Positions 16,981 through 26,419 are shown, counted from the first letter of the stretch. The stretch is DNA of 64,000 nucleotides from Lachnospiraceae bacterium (GCA_017462755.1 JAFTQM010000045.1:62001-126000), one strand, 5' to 3'. The notes: generated by a model not told the origin, from the sequence alone. Made by a program: numbers and translations.

Positions 16981-17016
16981 AAAAAAGGAGCTTCACAATG
17001 TGAATGCTCCTTTTTT
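16981..17016. terminator. Bidirectional rho-independent terminator
   Basis: AAAAAAGGAGC pairs with GCTCCTTTTTT around TTCACAATGTGAAT, itself partly self-complementary. A-run and T-run flank both sides, so it can serve the GH8 gene and the convergent CofE-like gene. Confidence 0.92.
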
Positions 17017-17058
17017 GCAAATAAAAAGGTTAAGAATAAAAATGAAAAATATGTGTAA

Positions 17059-18252
17059 TTAGTTGCTTGTAAAGTTATCAAAGTAGCCCTGAATCAGAAT
17101 GACCGGAGTACCCTTGTCGCCGGAACCGGAGGTCAGGTCACATAAAGAACCAATCAGGTCGGTCAGCTGTCTTGGGGTAGTACCCTGAGAAGCCATATTT
17201 CCTACCAGATTATCCTGCTTTGTCTTGATACTGTTGGAAATTGCCTCTTTTAATTCAGTACCGCTCAAATTAGCGAAATCGTTGTCAGCAAGATACTTTA
17301 ACTTTAATTCGTTTGGAGTACCAATCAGACCGTCGGTAAATGCAGGTGATACGACCGGATCTGCCAATTCCCAAATCTTACCCTGTGGGTCCTTGAAAGC
17401 ACCGTCACCGTATACCATAACCTCAACGTGCTTGCCGGTCTTTTTCAAAATCTCTGCCTGAATATCCAATACCAATCCCTTACATTCGTTCGGGAACAGC
17501 TTAATCTTATCCTCGGTGGACTTGTTGGAACCGAGCAGACCATACTTTTCATTGTAGCCGCTGCCGTTAATCGGAGCAGTCATAATATCATCCAAACCGC
17601 AGACAACCTTAGCACCTGCATTGCGCAGCAGACGCTTGGTGCGTACACGGGTATGAATGTCACAGTTGATAACGCAATCGGTGTAGTCGAGAATGGTCTT
17701 TGCCTGATTTGCAAATACGACCTCTACTTCTGCACCTGCCTCGCGGATGATGTTAGAGTAGTACTCTACATAGTCCACGCCGGTAAACTCGTGCTTGTTC
17801 TCACCGAACAGTTCACGATATCTCTCTAAGGTTAACACATCAGAATAAGGATTGATGCCGGCCTCATCTAACTGGTCGTAGGTCAGAAGAGCATTACCAA
17901 CCTCATCACTCGGATAGCTTAACATCAGTACAACCTTCTTGCAGCCCATAGCAATACCCTTCAGGTTGATCGCAAAGCGGTTACGGGAAAGAATCGGGAA
18001 AATAACTCCGACGGTCTCTCCGCCAAGCTTAGCCTTAACATCTGCAGCGATGTCCTGTACGGTAACGTAATTGCCCTGTGCGCGGGCAACGATGGACTCT
18101 GTCAATGCGATAACATCTCTATCACGAAGTGCAAAGCCTTCGCTTTCAGCAGCCTCCAATACGCTGCTTACTGCAATATCTACCAAATTATCACCCTCAC
18201 GGATAATCGGGCAACGAATACCTCTTGAAACTGTACCTACTTTTCTCTCCAT
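17059..18252 (-). CDS. CofE-like (coenzyme F420-0:L-glutamate ligase family) protein
   Basis: The 397-residue protein resembles the F420-0:gamma-glutamyl ligase family: an N-terminal VGTVSRGIRCPIIREGD segment, DVIALTESIVARAQGNYV, and SRNRFAINLKGIAMG. True CofE adds glutamate to F420-0, but clostridia of this type are not known to make F420, and nothing else from that pathway is here. It may therefore ligate glutamate or another amino acid to a different acceptor. A KNLNP-type role cannot be deduced. It is monocistronic, with its own promoter at 18321-18349 and a GAGGAGAAAC ribosome binding site. Confidence 0.8.
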   Translation of the reverse strand: MERKVGTVSRGIRCPIIREGDNLVDIAVSSVLEAAESEGFALRDRDVIALTESIVARAQGNYVTVQDIAADVKAKLGGETVGVIFPILSRNRFAINLKGIAMGCKKVVLMLSYPSDEVGNALLTYDQLDEAGINPYSDVLTLERYRELFGENKHEFTGVDYVEYYSNIIREAGAEVEVVFANQAKTILDYTDCVINCDIHTRVRTKRLLRNAGAKVVCGLDDIMTAPINGSGYNEKYGLLGSNKSTEDKIKLFPNECKGLVLDIQAEILKKTGKHVEVMVYGDGAFKDPQGKIWELADPVVSPAFTDGLIGTPNELKLKYLADNDFANLSGTELKEAISNSIKTKQDNLVGNMASQGTTPRQLTDLIGSLCDLTSGSGDKGTPVILIQGYFDNFTSN

Positions 18253-18320
18253 GTTTCTCCTCGTTTCTGCGTGTGGTTTAGCGATTTACACGTATAAAGC
18301 GTATTAATACACGCACAACT

Positions 18321-18349
18321 ATTATACATTGATAATTCGCAGAGTGCAA
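18321..18349 (-). promoter_or_regulatory. Promoter of the CofE-like gene
   Basis: On the minus strand TTGCAC (18344-18349) and TATAAT (18321-18326) are spaced by 17 bp. The leader is about 70 nt. Confidence 0.7.
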
Positions 18350-18503
18350 GATTATTTTTTTTATAAAGATGTTATTTTTTGCAAGACAAATGCCGATATA
18401 TTTGTTAAAATATATCTATGGTAGTAAAGAAAGCCAAGTCAGAGGCAGCAGTAAGGCGAATGTAATTTCGGATATAGCATTGTTAAGAAAGCGAGGGAGC
18501 GCG

Positions 18504-21284
18504 ATGAAAAAGAATAAGCTATTTGAGAATGTATGGCAAGGAAGCCATCTGATGTGGAAGCGCCGGGGCGGAGCACTGGCACTGGCACTGGTAATGACTG
18601 CATCCGCGACAGCAACACCGGCGATGGCAAACACGACGGTAGAGTTGGAGCAGACAGTGGTTTCGGCAGAAGAAGATACCTCTGTTTTACCAACCGGTGG
18701 CGTAATATATGATATCGAAGAGGTGCCGGAGGTGGCTACTGTAGCACCTGCCAATTTTTCGGTGGTGCAAATGTATGCATCGTCCGGTTTGTTGGCGGCA
18801 GGAAGTGAGAAATATGGCTACAGTCATCTGAGTACGGCACAGAAGGCGTTTTATGATGATTGTCTGGCAGCGATTGAGGTTTTTTTGTCAGGAGACTATA
18901 AGAACAAGGATTTTAGTTCGTCAGAAAACAATACAACCGTAACAAGTGTCGATTACAGCAAGCATGGTTTGGCGATTGCTGATGCTACGGCAGCGTATTA
19001 TTGCCTGCGAGATGATTATCCGGAGTTGTATTGGCTGTGGTATGGATTTGCCTACTCCAGCAAAGAGCTTATGTTGCAAATCGGTGCGGATTATTATACG
19101 GCAGCAGCGCGTGCAGAAATGGATGCGGCAATCACGTCGGAGATTAACGAATATAAGAGCGCAGTGAGCGGACTCACAGATACATATGAGATTGTGCGTA
19201 CCGTGCATGACAAGCTGGTTACGGATGTGGAGTACGCATATGATTCGAACAAACAGCCGGTCGATGAGCTGTGGGCGCATTCGATTGCCGGTGTTGTGGA
19301 CGGACACAATGAAGTAGTGTGTGAAGGATATTCGAAGATGTTCCAGCTGGTATTGAATGAGTTGGATATCGAGAATGTCTATATGGTAGGTACTGCAGAC
19401 GGCGGCGGACATGCATGGAACGGTGTCAAGATCGATGATGAATGGCTCTATGTCGATACGACCTGGGATGATACGGGCGCAGGTAAGGGCGGCGGAGGCA
19501 TTCGGTATGCATATTTTTGTATACCTGCATCCGTATTTACCGATAGCCATACGGAAAACACCCCAAGCAACAGCGGCAGCAACTGGCTGTATGCAATTCC
19601 AAAGATGAGTGAGTCATCGGATTATACCTTTTATGCGAGATATAATTGCGATTTTACTTCTTTGATTTTAGAGGATGATGTAAAAAAGCAGCTGGAAACC
19701 GCAGGAAAGTCGGTACCGGGAGATTATATTCATGCATTGGGTAATAAGAGTGTGATGGAATGTTTGGCGCCGCTAACGAACGTATGGAGTTATAGCAACA
19801 ATCCGGATGGCAATTACGTGATGTACATTGATGCGACGGATTACAAGGTACAGTATCCGGCGATTGGAATAACGATGAGCGAGACTGCATTGGAAATCGA
19901 CCGTGACACGGAAAAGACGGCGAAGCTTTCGGTAACACTGGAGGCAAGCGGTGGTATGTGTGATGATGCGGTACGCTGGTCTGTATCCAGTTCCAATGTG
20001 AGCGTAGTACCGAGTGCGGATGGCAGAAGTGCATTGATTACCGGCAAACGTAACGGCTTTGCAACGGTTACTGCAACGGCAGTCAAGGGTGGCGTGTCTG
20101 CCAGCTGTATTGTGGAAGTCAAGGGCGAATCCGAGACGGAGAATATCTATTCGGACAGTGCATTCAGCAAAGCTCCGACCGAAGAGGAGCTTACCTTCTG
20201 GGTAAACGGCGGCAATGTAGGTAAGACAAAGGATACAAAGTATAATTACAAGTCCAGAACCCTGTATACCGATATCAAGGCTTCGACGATTACGACGACG
20301 GATGCCAAGGGTAAGACCAAGGAAAAGAAGGGTAAGCTGGTGGTAGGTGTGACGACTTCTGCAGAGCAGCCGACGCTGACGAAAAATAAGATTGTAGATG
20401 CAGAGGCAGCAAAGGTTGCAAAGGCAACGATTAATGCCAAGACCGGAGCGATTAAGGTAACGGCGCAGAAGCAGACCGGTACGGTTTATGTCTGGGTTAT
20501 TGATACCGGAGATGCCGGAGCGGTGGCATACACCAAGCTTAACGTGATTGCGGCACCTTCGAAGATTTATGTCAACGATGCAGCATATGATGCGGATTCC
20601 AGAGAAGTGGTGAAAAAGGAAACGATGGCAATCGACAGTAGCCTGAAGGTTTATCTGGAGCCGTTGGTTAAAAATAAGGAAGCAACGATTGCAGAGGGTG
20701 GCAGCTATTATGTGACCTTTAGCAAGGGCGGCGAGGAATACGTTAAGGTATCAGAAATCGAAGGCTCGAAGTACGGTTATATCATTACGCCGATTGCAAT
20801 GAATGCAGCAAAGCCGGGCAAGACGGTCAAGGTAACGGTGAACTTTGTCTGCACCGAGAATAACAAAAAGGCATCGGTGTCGATTACGATTACCAATCCG
20901 GTCAAGACGGTTGCTTATGAAGCGGGCAGCGGTCTGACCCTAAAAGAAGCGGACACCTTTACGATACCGTATTCCGAGGATTCAAAGCAGGAGGCAACGG
21001 TTCATTTTAATCCGACGCTGACTAACAGTGAATATGATACGACCGACAAGATGAAGGTGTATGCGATTTCCGGTGAAAATGGCTATTCCATTGACGAGAA
21101 GGGCAAGATTAAGGCTGTGAAGCCGAGTGGAGATGCAGCGAAGATGAAAGCGAGTCTGAGCAAGGACAAAAAGAGTATTATAGTAAAGGTGCCAAAGGGA
21201 CTGGCAGTGGGAACCAAGGCATACTTCATGCTGTATTACAATGGCAACAGCTGTAATGCATTCTCGGTAGAGGTTGTAGAATAA
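18504..21284 (+). CDS. Secreted transglutaminase-like protein with Ig-like (BIG2) domains
   Basis: The 926-residue protein starts with a long basic N-region, a hydrophobic stretch (LALALVMTASATATPAMA) and a probable signal peptidase site after AMA. Residues about 230-330 form a transglutaminase/protease-like domain with a complete Cys273-His303-Asp318 triad (VVCEGYS, GGHAWNGV, YVDTTWD). A BIG2-like domain follows (about 490-580: ITMSETALEID to GFATVTATAVKGG), then several further beta-rich repeats. No sortase motif or transmembrane anchor was seen at the C-terminus (FSVEVVE end). It may modify or cleave cell-surface proteins. ATG 18504 was chosen because the signal peptide begins there and GAGGGAGC precedes it. 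Confidence 0.85.
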   Translation: MKKNKLFENVWQGSHLMWKRRGGALALALVMTASATATPAMANTTVELEQTVVSAEEDTSVLPTGGVIYDIEEVPEVATVAPANFSVVQMYASSGLLAAGSEKYGYSHLSTAQKAFYDDCLAAIEVFLSGDYKNKDFSSSENNTTVTSVDYSKHGLAIADATAAYYCLRDDYPELYWLWYGFAYSSKELMLQIGADYYTAAARAEMDAAITSEINEYKSAVSGLTDTYEIVRTVHDKLVTDVEYAYDSNKQPVDELWAHSIAGVVDGHNEVVCEGYSKMFQLVLNELDIENVYMVGTADGGGHAWNGVKIDDEWLYVDTTWDDTGAGKGGGGIRYAYFCIPASVFTDSHTENTPSNSGSNWLYAIPKMSESSDYTFYARYNCDFTSLILEDDVKKQLETAGKSVPGDYIHALGNKSVMECLAPLTNVWSYSNNPDGNYVMYIDATDYKVQYPAIGITMSETALEIDRDTEKTAKLSVTLEASGGMCDDAVRWSVSSSNVSVVPSADGRSALITGKRNGFATVTATAVKGGVSASCIVEVKGESETENIYSDSAFSKAPTEEELTFWVNGGNVGKTKDTKYNYKSRTLYTDIKASTITTTDAKGKTKEKKGKLVVGVTTSAEQPTLTKNKIVDAEAAKVAKATINAKTGAIKVTAQKQTGTVYVWVIDTGDAGAVAYTKLNVIAAPSKIYVNDAAYDADSREVVKKETMAIDSSLKVYLEPLVKNKEATIAEGGSYYVTFSKGGEEYVKVSEIEGSKYGYIITPIAMNAAKPGKTVKVTVNFVCTENNKKASVSITITNPVKTVAYEAGSGLTLKEADTFTIPYSEDSKQEATVHFNPTLTNSEYDTTDKMKVYAISGENGYSIDEKGKIKAVKPSGDAAKMKASLSKDKKSIIVKVPKGLAVGTKAYFMLYYNGNSCNAFSVEVVE

Positions 21285-21328
21285 GGGATTTGTAAAGCTT
21301 TTTCGCGGAAACACAAGGAAAAAAAGCA

Positions 21329-21357
21329 TTGACAAACGGTATGGAAAATAGTATCAT
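21329..21357 (+). promoter_or_regulatory. Promoter of trpB2
   Basis: TTGACA (21329-21334) and TATCAT (21352-21357) are spaced by 17 bp, 55 bp upstream of the trpB2 start. Confidence 0.75.
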
Positions 21358-21358
21358 T

Positions 21359-21376
21359 GCTTTAATTGATTAAAGC
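21359..21376 (+). promoter_or_regulatory. Palindrome at the expected trpB2 transcription start
   Basis: GCTTTAA and TTAAAGC form a perfect 7-bp inverted repeat around TTGA, starting one base after the -10 box. It could be an operator or a 5'-end hairpin protecting the mRNA. Confidence 0.5.
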
Positions 21377-21411
21377 GAACAAGCTGAAAGAAAATGGAGG
21401 ATTATTATAGA

Positions 21412-22788
21412 ATGGAAAAGAATGAAATCCCTTATAAGATTTACTTAGAAGAACACGAGATGCCGAAGCAGTGGTACAATGTGCGTGCCGACATGAAGAA
21501 GAAGCCGGCACCGCTGTTGAATCCGGTGACACATAAGCCGGTAACCGAGGACGAGCTGGCACAGGTATTTTGTAGAGAGTTAGCAAAGCAGGAGTTGGAT
21601 GATACCACTCCTTACATTGATATTCCGCAGGAAATCCGTGATTTCTACCGTATGTACCGTCCGGCACCGCTGGTGCGTGCATACTGTCTGGAAAAGAAGT
21701 TAGGTACACCGGCACATATTTATTATAAGTTTGAGGGTAACAATACCTCCGGCAGCCACAAGCTCAATTCTGCAATTGCACAGGCATACTATGCAAAGCA
21801 GGAGGGGCTTAGAGGTGTAACGACCGAGACTGGTGCAGGTCAGTGGGGAACCGCGCTTTCGATGGCTTGCTCCTACTTTGATTTGGATTGTCAGGTATAC
21901 ATGGTAAAGTGCTCCTATGAGCAGAAGCCGTTCCGCCGTGAGGTAATGCGTACTTATGGTGCGAAGGTAACTCCGTCTCCTTCCATGACGACGAAGGTAG
22001 GACGTCAGATTAACGAAGAATTTCCAGGTACGACCGGCAGCCTTGGCTGTGCAATTTCTGAGGCAGTAGAGGCAGCTACCGGTCAGGAGGGCTATCGTTA
22101 TGTATTAGGCTCGGTATTATCTCAGGTATTGCTGCATCAGTCGATTATCGGTTTGGAAACCAAGGCAGCCCTGGATAAGTATGGTGTTAAGGCTGATATG
22201 ATTATCGGCTGTGCCGGCGGCGGTTCGAACGTGGGCGGTCTGCTTTCTCCGTTCGCAGGCGAGATGCTTCGCGGGGAAGCAAAGTATCAGATGATTGCAG
22301 TAGAGCCTGCATCCTGTCCGTCGATGACGCGCGGTGTATATGCTTATGATTACTGTGATACCGGAAAGGTATGTCCGCTTCAGAAGATGTATACGCTTGG
22401 CATCGGCTTTATGCCGTCCTCCAGTCATGCGGGCGGTCTGCGTTATCATGGTATGAGCGCAGTAGTTTCCGAGCTGTATGAGCAAGGCTTGTTAGAGGCA
22501 CGCAGCGTAGAGCAGACAGCCGTATTTGAGGCAGCACAGATCTTTGCAAGAGTAGAAGGTATTCTTCCGGCACCGGAGAGCAGCCATGCGATTAAGGTAG
22601 CCATTGACGAGGCATTGAAGTGCAAGGAAACCGGCGAGGCAAAGAATATTGTATTCGGTCTGACCGGAACCGGATATTTTGATATGTATGCATACCAGAA
22701 GTTCAATGACGGCGTGATGGGAGATTACATTCCGACCGATGAGGAGATTGCAGCGGCAACCGCAAAATTACCGAAGGTAGCAGAATAA
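21412..22788 (+). CDS. trpB: Tryptophan synthase beta-like protein, TrpB2 type
   Basis: The 458-residue PLP enzyme belongs to the longer TrpB2 group rather than the classic TrpB1. The KFEGNNTSGSHKLNSA block holds the PLP lysine (Lys117), TETGAGQWGTALSMAC follows, and the phosphate-binding GCAGGGSNVGG loop is present. The enzyme condenses serine with indole to give tryptophan; TrpB2 is often a stand-alone indole salvage form. No trpA or other trp gene is nearby, which fits that view. The ATG at 21412 (MEKNEIPYK) lies 11 bases after GGAGG; the ATG at 21394 has little ribosome binding site. A terminator follows. Confidence 0.92.
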   Translation: MEKNEIPYKIYLEEHEMPKQWYNVRADMKKKPAPLLNPVTHKPVTEDELAQVFCRELAKQELDDTTPYIDIPQEIRDFYRMYRPAPLVRAYCLEKKLGTPAHIYYKFEGNNTSGSHKLNSAIAQAYYAKQEGLRGVTTETGAGQWGTALSMACSYFDLDCQVYMVKCSYEQKPFRREVMRTYGAKVTPSPSMTTKVGRQINEEFPGTTGSLGCAISEAVEAATGQEGYRYVLGSVLSQVLLHQSIIGLETKAALDKYGVKADMIIGCAGGGSNVGGLLSPFAGEMLRGEAKYQMIAVEPASCPSMTRGVYAYDYCDTGKVCPLQKMYTLGIGFMPSSSHAGGLRYHGMSAVVSELYEQGLLEARSVEQTAVFEAAQIFARVEGILPAPESSHAIKVAIDEALKCKETGEAKNIVFGLTGTGYFDMYAYQKFNDGVMGDYIPTDEEIAAATAKLPKVAE

Positions 22789-22814
22789 AAAGCAATATTT
22801 CTCGTAAAATAATT

Positions 22815-22851
22815 AGCAGCTATGGCATTTTTATGCTATGGCTGCTTTTTT
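22815..22851 (+). terminator. Rho-independent terminator after trpB2
   Basis: AGCAGCTATGGCAT pairs with ATGCTATGGCTGCT (two wobble pairs) around a TTT loop, followed by TTTTTT. Confidence 0.9.
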
Positions 22852-22915
22852 GGGGATTTTCTTTTGTGAAATATGCCGTATTTTCAATTTCTCAAAAAAA
22901 TTTTCACGAAAAAAC

Positions 22916-22943
22916 TTGCGAAATTTCAAACTCATACTATAAT
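22916..22943 (+). promoter_or_regulatory. Promoter of carB
   Basis: TTGCGA (22916-22921) and TATAAT (22938-22943) are spaced by 16 bp. Transcription would begin near 22950, leaving a leader of about 180 nt. Confidence 0.68.
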
Positions 22944-22965
22944 AGAATAGATGAACTAGGTAAAA

Positions 22966-23091
22966 GTGTGAAAGAACGGAAAGAATGTAACATATTGAAG
23001 TATGGAAGTTCATTCACACAGCCAGTTTGCGTTTGTAACGCAAACGTGGGCGGATTAGCTGCTCCCATAATGCGGTCGCAGCATGACCGCA
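22966..23091 (+). promoter_or_regulatory. Structured carB leader with three consecutive hairpins
   Basis: Hairpin 1: GTGTGAAAGAAC (22966-22977) with GTTCATTCACAC (23008-23019), 11 of 12 paired. Hairpin 2: GTTTGCGTT with AACGCAAAC (23025-23045), perfect, 3-nt loop. Hairpin 3: TGCGGTC with GACCGCA (23071-23091), perfect. A purine-rich linker separates 2 and 3. I recognise no known riboswitch or PyrR-binding consensus. The last hairpin lacks a U-run, so a terminator-based switch is not obvious; control of translation or binding of a protein is possible. Confidence 0.55.
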
Positions 23092-23129
23092 AGAAATATA
23101 CGAGATGGATTACAAGGAGGATAACGATT

Positions 23130-26100
23130 ATGCCAAAAAGAACAGACATCAAGAAGGTGCTGATTATCGGTTCTGGTCCGATTATTATTGGTCAGGCATG
23201 CGAGTTTGACTACTCAGGAACTCAGGCATGTAAAGCACTTCGCAAGCTGGGCTATGAAATTGTGCTGGTAAATTCCAATCCGGCTACGATTATGACCGAT
23301 CCGGAGACTGCAGATGTAACCTACATTGAGCCATTGAATGTAGATCGTCTGGAGCAGATTATTGCAAAGGAACGTCCAGATGCACTCCTTCCGAATCTGG
23401 GAGGTCAGTCCGGTCTGAATCTTTGCTCTGAGCTGCATCAGGCAGGTGTTCTTGACAAGTACAATGTACAGGTTATTGGTGTACAGGTAGATGCCATTGA
23501 GCGTGGTGAGGATCGAATTGAGTTCAAGAAGACAATGGATTCTCTTGGCATTGAGATGGCACGCAGTGAGGTAGCCTACAGTGTAGATGAGGCGCTGGCG
23601 ATTGCGGACAAGCTCGGATATCCGGTTGTACTCCGTCCTGCATATACCATGGGTGGTGCCGGCGGCGGTCTGGTATACAACAAAGAAGAGTTAGCAACTG
23701 TTTGTGCAAGAGGTCTTCAGGCGAGTCTGGTAGGACAGGTACTCGTAGAGGAATCCATCTTAGGCTGGGAAGAGCTTGAGTTAGAGGTAGTAAGAGATGC
23801 TGAGGGCAATATTATTACCGTATGCTTCATCGAGAACATCGACCCATTGGGTGTGCATACCGGTGACTCCTTCTGTGCAGCTCCAATGCTGACGATTTCG
23901 AAGGAATGCCAGAAGAGATTACAGGAGCAGGCATATAAGATTGTAGAATCCGTACAGGTTATCGGTGGTACGAACGTACAGTTCGCACATGACCCGGTAT
24001 CTGATCGTATCATTGTTATTGAGATTAATCCAAGAACCTCCCGTTCTTCCGCATTGGCTTCCAAGGCAACCGGTTTCCCGATTGCACTGGTATCCGCAAT
24101 GTTGGCAGCAGGTCTGACCTTAAAGGACATTCCATGCGGCAAGTATGGTACATTGGACAAGTATGTACCGGACGGAGATTATATTGTAATTAAGTTTGCT
24201 CGTTGGGCATTTGAGAAGTTCAAGGGCGTACAGGATAAGTTAGGTACTCAGATGCGCGCCGTAGGTGAGGTAATGAGTATCGGTAAGACCTACAAGGAAG
24301 CATTCCAGAAGGCAATCCGCAGCTTGGAGACCGGACGTTATGGTCTGGGCTATGCAAAGGATTTTCATTCTCTGACGAAGGAAGAACTGCTGCATAGACT
24401 GATTACTCCATCCAGTGAGCGTCACTTCCTGATGTACGAGGCACTGCGTAAGGGTGCTACCGTAGAGGAAATCTTTGAGATTACCAAGGTAAAGGCATAC
24501 TTTATCGAGCAGATGAAGGAATTGGTAGAGGAAGAAGAAGCACTTCTTGCAGGAAAGGGTAGTCTGCCGGCAGATGACAAGCTGATTTCCGCAAAGAAGA
24601 ACGGCTTCTCCGATAAGTATCTGAGCCAGATTTTAGAGGTTCCGGAGGAAGATATCCGCAACCGCAGAATTGAAATCGGTCTGGAGGAGGCATGGGAAGG
24701 CGTACATGTATCCGGTACCGAGAATAACGCATACTACTATTCGACCTACAATGCTGAGGACAAGAATCCGGTGAACACCGATAAGCAGAAGATTATGATT
24801 TTGGGCGGCGGTCCAAACCGTATCGGTCAGGGTATCGAGTTCGATTACTGCTGTGTACACGCAGCTATGGCATTGAAGAAGCTGGGCTTTGAGACCATTA
24901 TCGTAAACTGTAATCCGGAGACCGTATCGACCGACTACGATACCTCCGACAAGCTGTATTTCGAGCCGTTGACCTTAGAAGATGTATTAAGCATCTACAA
25001 GAAGGAGAAGCCACTTGGCGTAATCGCACAGTTTGGTGGTCAGACTCCTCTGAACTTGGCAGCAGAGCTTGAGAAGAACGGAGTTAAGATTTTAGGAACC
25101 TCCCCGGCAGTGATTGACTTGGCAGAGGACCGTGATTTGTTCCGTGAGATGATGGAGAAGTTAGAGATTCCGATGCCGGAGTCCGGTATGGCAGTAAACG
25201 TAGAGGAAGCCATTGAGATTGCCAATAAGATTGGTTATCCGGTTATGGTACGTCCTTCCTACGTGCTCGGCGGACGTGGTATGGAAGTCGTATACAATGA
25301 CGAAGCAATGACCGAATATATGAAGGCAGCCGTTGGTGTAACACCGGATCGTCCGATTCTGATTGACCGTTTCTTGAATCACGCATTAGAGTGTGAGGCA
25401 GATGCAATCAGTGATGGTACCAATGCATTCGTACCGGCAGTTATGGAGCACATTGAGTTAGCAGGTGTACACTCCGGTGACTCGGCTTGTATCATTCCAT
25501 CCGCACACATCAGCGAAGAGAATGTGGCTACGATTAAAGAATATACCCGCAAGATTGCAGAGGAGATGCATGTAAAGGGTCTGATGAACATGCAGTATGC
25601 GATTGAGAACGGCAAGGTATATGTGCTGGAGGCAAATCCAAGAGCATCCCGTACTGTACCGTTGGTATCCAAGGTATGTAACATCCGCATGGTACCATTG
25701 GCAACCGAGATTATTACTGCGGAGCTTACCGGTCGCCCATCTCCGATTGCAGATTTAAAGGAGCGTGTAATCCCGAACTACGGTGTGAAGGAAGCAGCCT
25801 TCCCATTCAATATGTTCCCTGAGGTAGATCCGGTACTCGGACCGGAAATGCGTTCGACCGGTGAGGTACTCGGTATGTCCAAGTCCTCCGGTGAGGCATT
25901 CTTCAAGGCACAGGAGGGTGTACAGTCCAAGCTTCCGTTAGAGGGTACGGTGCTGATTTCCGTAAACGACAAGGATAAGGCAGAGGCAGTAGAGGTTGCA
26001 AAGATTTTTGCTGAGGATGGCTTCAAGATTGTAGCTACCGGTGGTACTTACGACCTGATTACCAGTGCAGGCATTCCGGCAGAAAAGGTAAAGAAGATGT

Positions 26101-26348
26101 CCGAGGGTCGTCCGAACATCTATGATATGATTACCAATGGCGAGGTTCAGCTGGTTATCAACTCCCCACTCGAGAAGGGTGGCGTGAGCGACGACAGTTA
26201 CCTGCGTAAGGCAGCCATCAAGGCAAAGGTACCTTATATGACCACGCTTGCAGCTGCAAAGGCATCCGCAGAGGGTATTCACTATGTAAAGACCAATCCG
26301 GAGAGTGAGATTAAGTCCTTGCAGGAGTATCACAGCGAGATTAAATAA
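23130..26348 (+). CDS. carB: Carbamoyl-phosphate synthase large subunit
   Basis: The 1072-residue protein has full CarB length. It makes carbamoyl phosphate from bicarbonate, ammonia and two ATP for pyrimidine and arginine synthesis. The duplicated ATP-grasp halves are plain: GSGPIIIGQACEFDYSGTQA near the start and its copy GGGPNRIGQGIEFDYCCVHA near residue 555. Both IEINPRTSRSSALASKATG and LEANPRASRTVPLVSKV blocks are present. The C-terminal MGS-like allosteric domain (about 930-1072, VATGGTYDLI) is intact. The ATG at 23130 follows AAGGAGGATAACG. The small subunit gene carA is not adjacent, so subunit expression must be coordinated at a distance. Confidence 0.97.
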   Translation: MPKRTDIKKVLIIGSGPIIIGQACEFDYSGTQACKALRKLGYEIVLVNSNPATIMTDPETADVTYIEPLNVDRLEQIIAKERPDALLPNLGGQSGLNLCSELHQAGVLDKYNVQVIGVQVDAIERGEDRIEFKKTMDSLGIEMARSEVAYSVDEALAIADKLGYPVVLRPAYTMGGAGGGLVYNKEELATVCARGLQASLVGQVLVEESILGWEELELEVVRDAEGNIITVCFIENIDPLGVHTGDSFCAAPMLTISKECQKRLQEQAYKIVESVQVIGGTNVQFAHDPVSDRIIVIEINPRTSRSSALASKATGFPIALVSAMLAAGLTLKDIPCGKYGTLDKYVPDGDYIVIKFARWAFEKFKGVQDKLGTQMRAVGEVMSIGKTYKEAFQKAIRSLETGRYGLGYAKDFHSLTKEELLHRLITPSSERHFLMYEALRKGATVEEIFEITKVKAYFIEQMKELVEEEEALLAGKGSLPADDKLISAKKNGFSDKYLSQILEVPEEDIRNRRIEIGLEEAWEGVHVSGTENNAYYYSTYNAEDKNPVNTDKQKIMILGGGPNRIGQGIEFDYCCVHAAMALKKLGFETIIVNCNPETVSTDYDTSDKLYFEPLTLEDVLSIYKKEKPLGVIAQFGGQTPLNLAAELEKNGVKILGTSPAVIDLAEDRDLFREMMEKLEIPMPESGMAVNVEEAIEIANKIGYPVMVRPSYVLGGRGMEVVYNDEAMTEYMKAAVGVTPDRPILIDRFLNHALECEADAISDGTNAFVPAVMEHIELAGVHSGDSACIIPSAHISEENVATIKEYTRKIAEEMHVKGLMNMQYAIENGKVYVLEANPRASRTVPLVSKVCNIRMVPLATEIITAELTGRPSPIADLKERVIPNYGVKEAAFPFNMFPEVDPVLGPEMRSTGEVLGMSKSSGEAFFKAQEGVQSKLPLEGTVLISVNDKDKAEAVEVAKIFAEDGFKIVATGGTYDLITSAGIPAEKVKKMSEGRPNIYDMITNGEVQLVINSPLEKGGVSDDSYLRKAAIKAKVPYMTTLAAAKASAEGIHYVKTNPESEIKSLQEYHSEIK

Positions 26349-26360
26349 ATAAAAGTGTTT

Positions 26361-26393
26361 CGATAGCCTGGGAATTCCCGGGCTATCGGTTTA
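26361..26393 (+). terminator. Probable terminator after carB
   Basis: CGATAGCC and GGCTATCG enclose the palindrome TGGGAATTCCCG, giving a strong hairpin. The following GTTTA is a poor U-run, so readthrough into the next gene is possible. Confidence 0.55.
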
Positions 26394-26419
26394 TAAAGAG
26401 TTCAAAAGGAGAAGAGACT

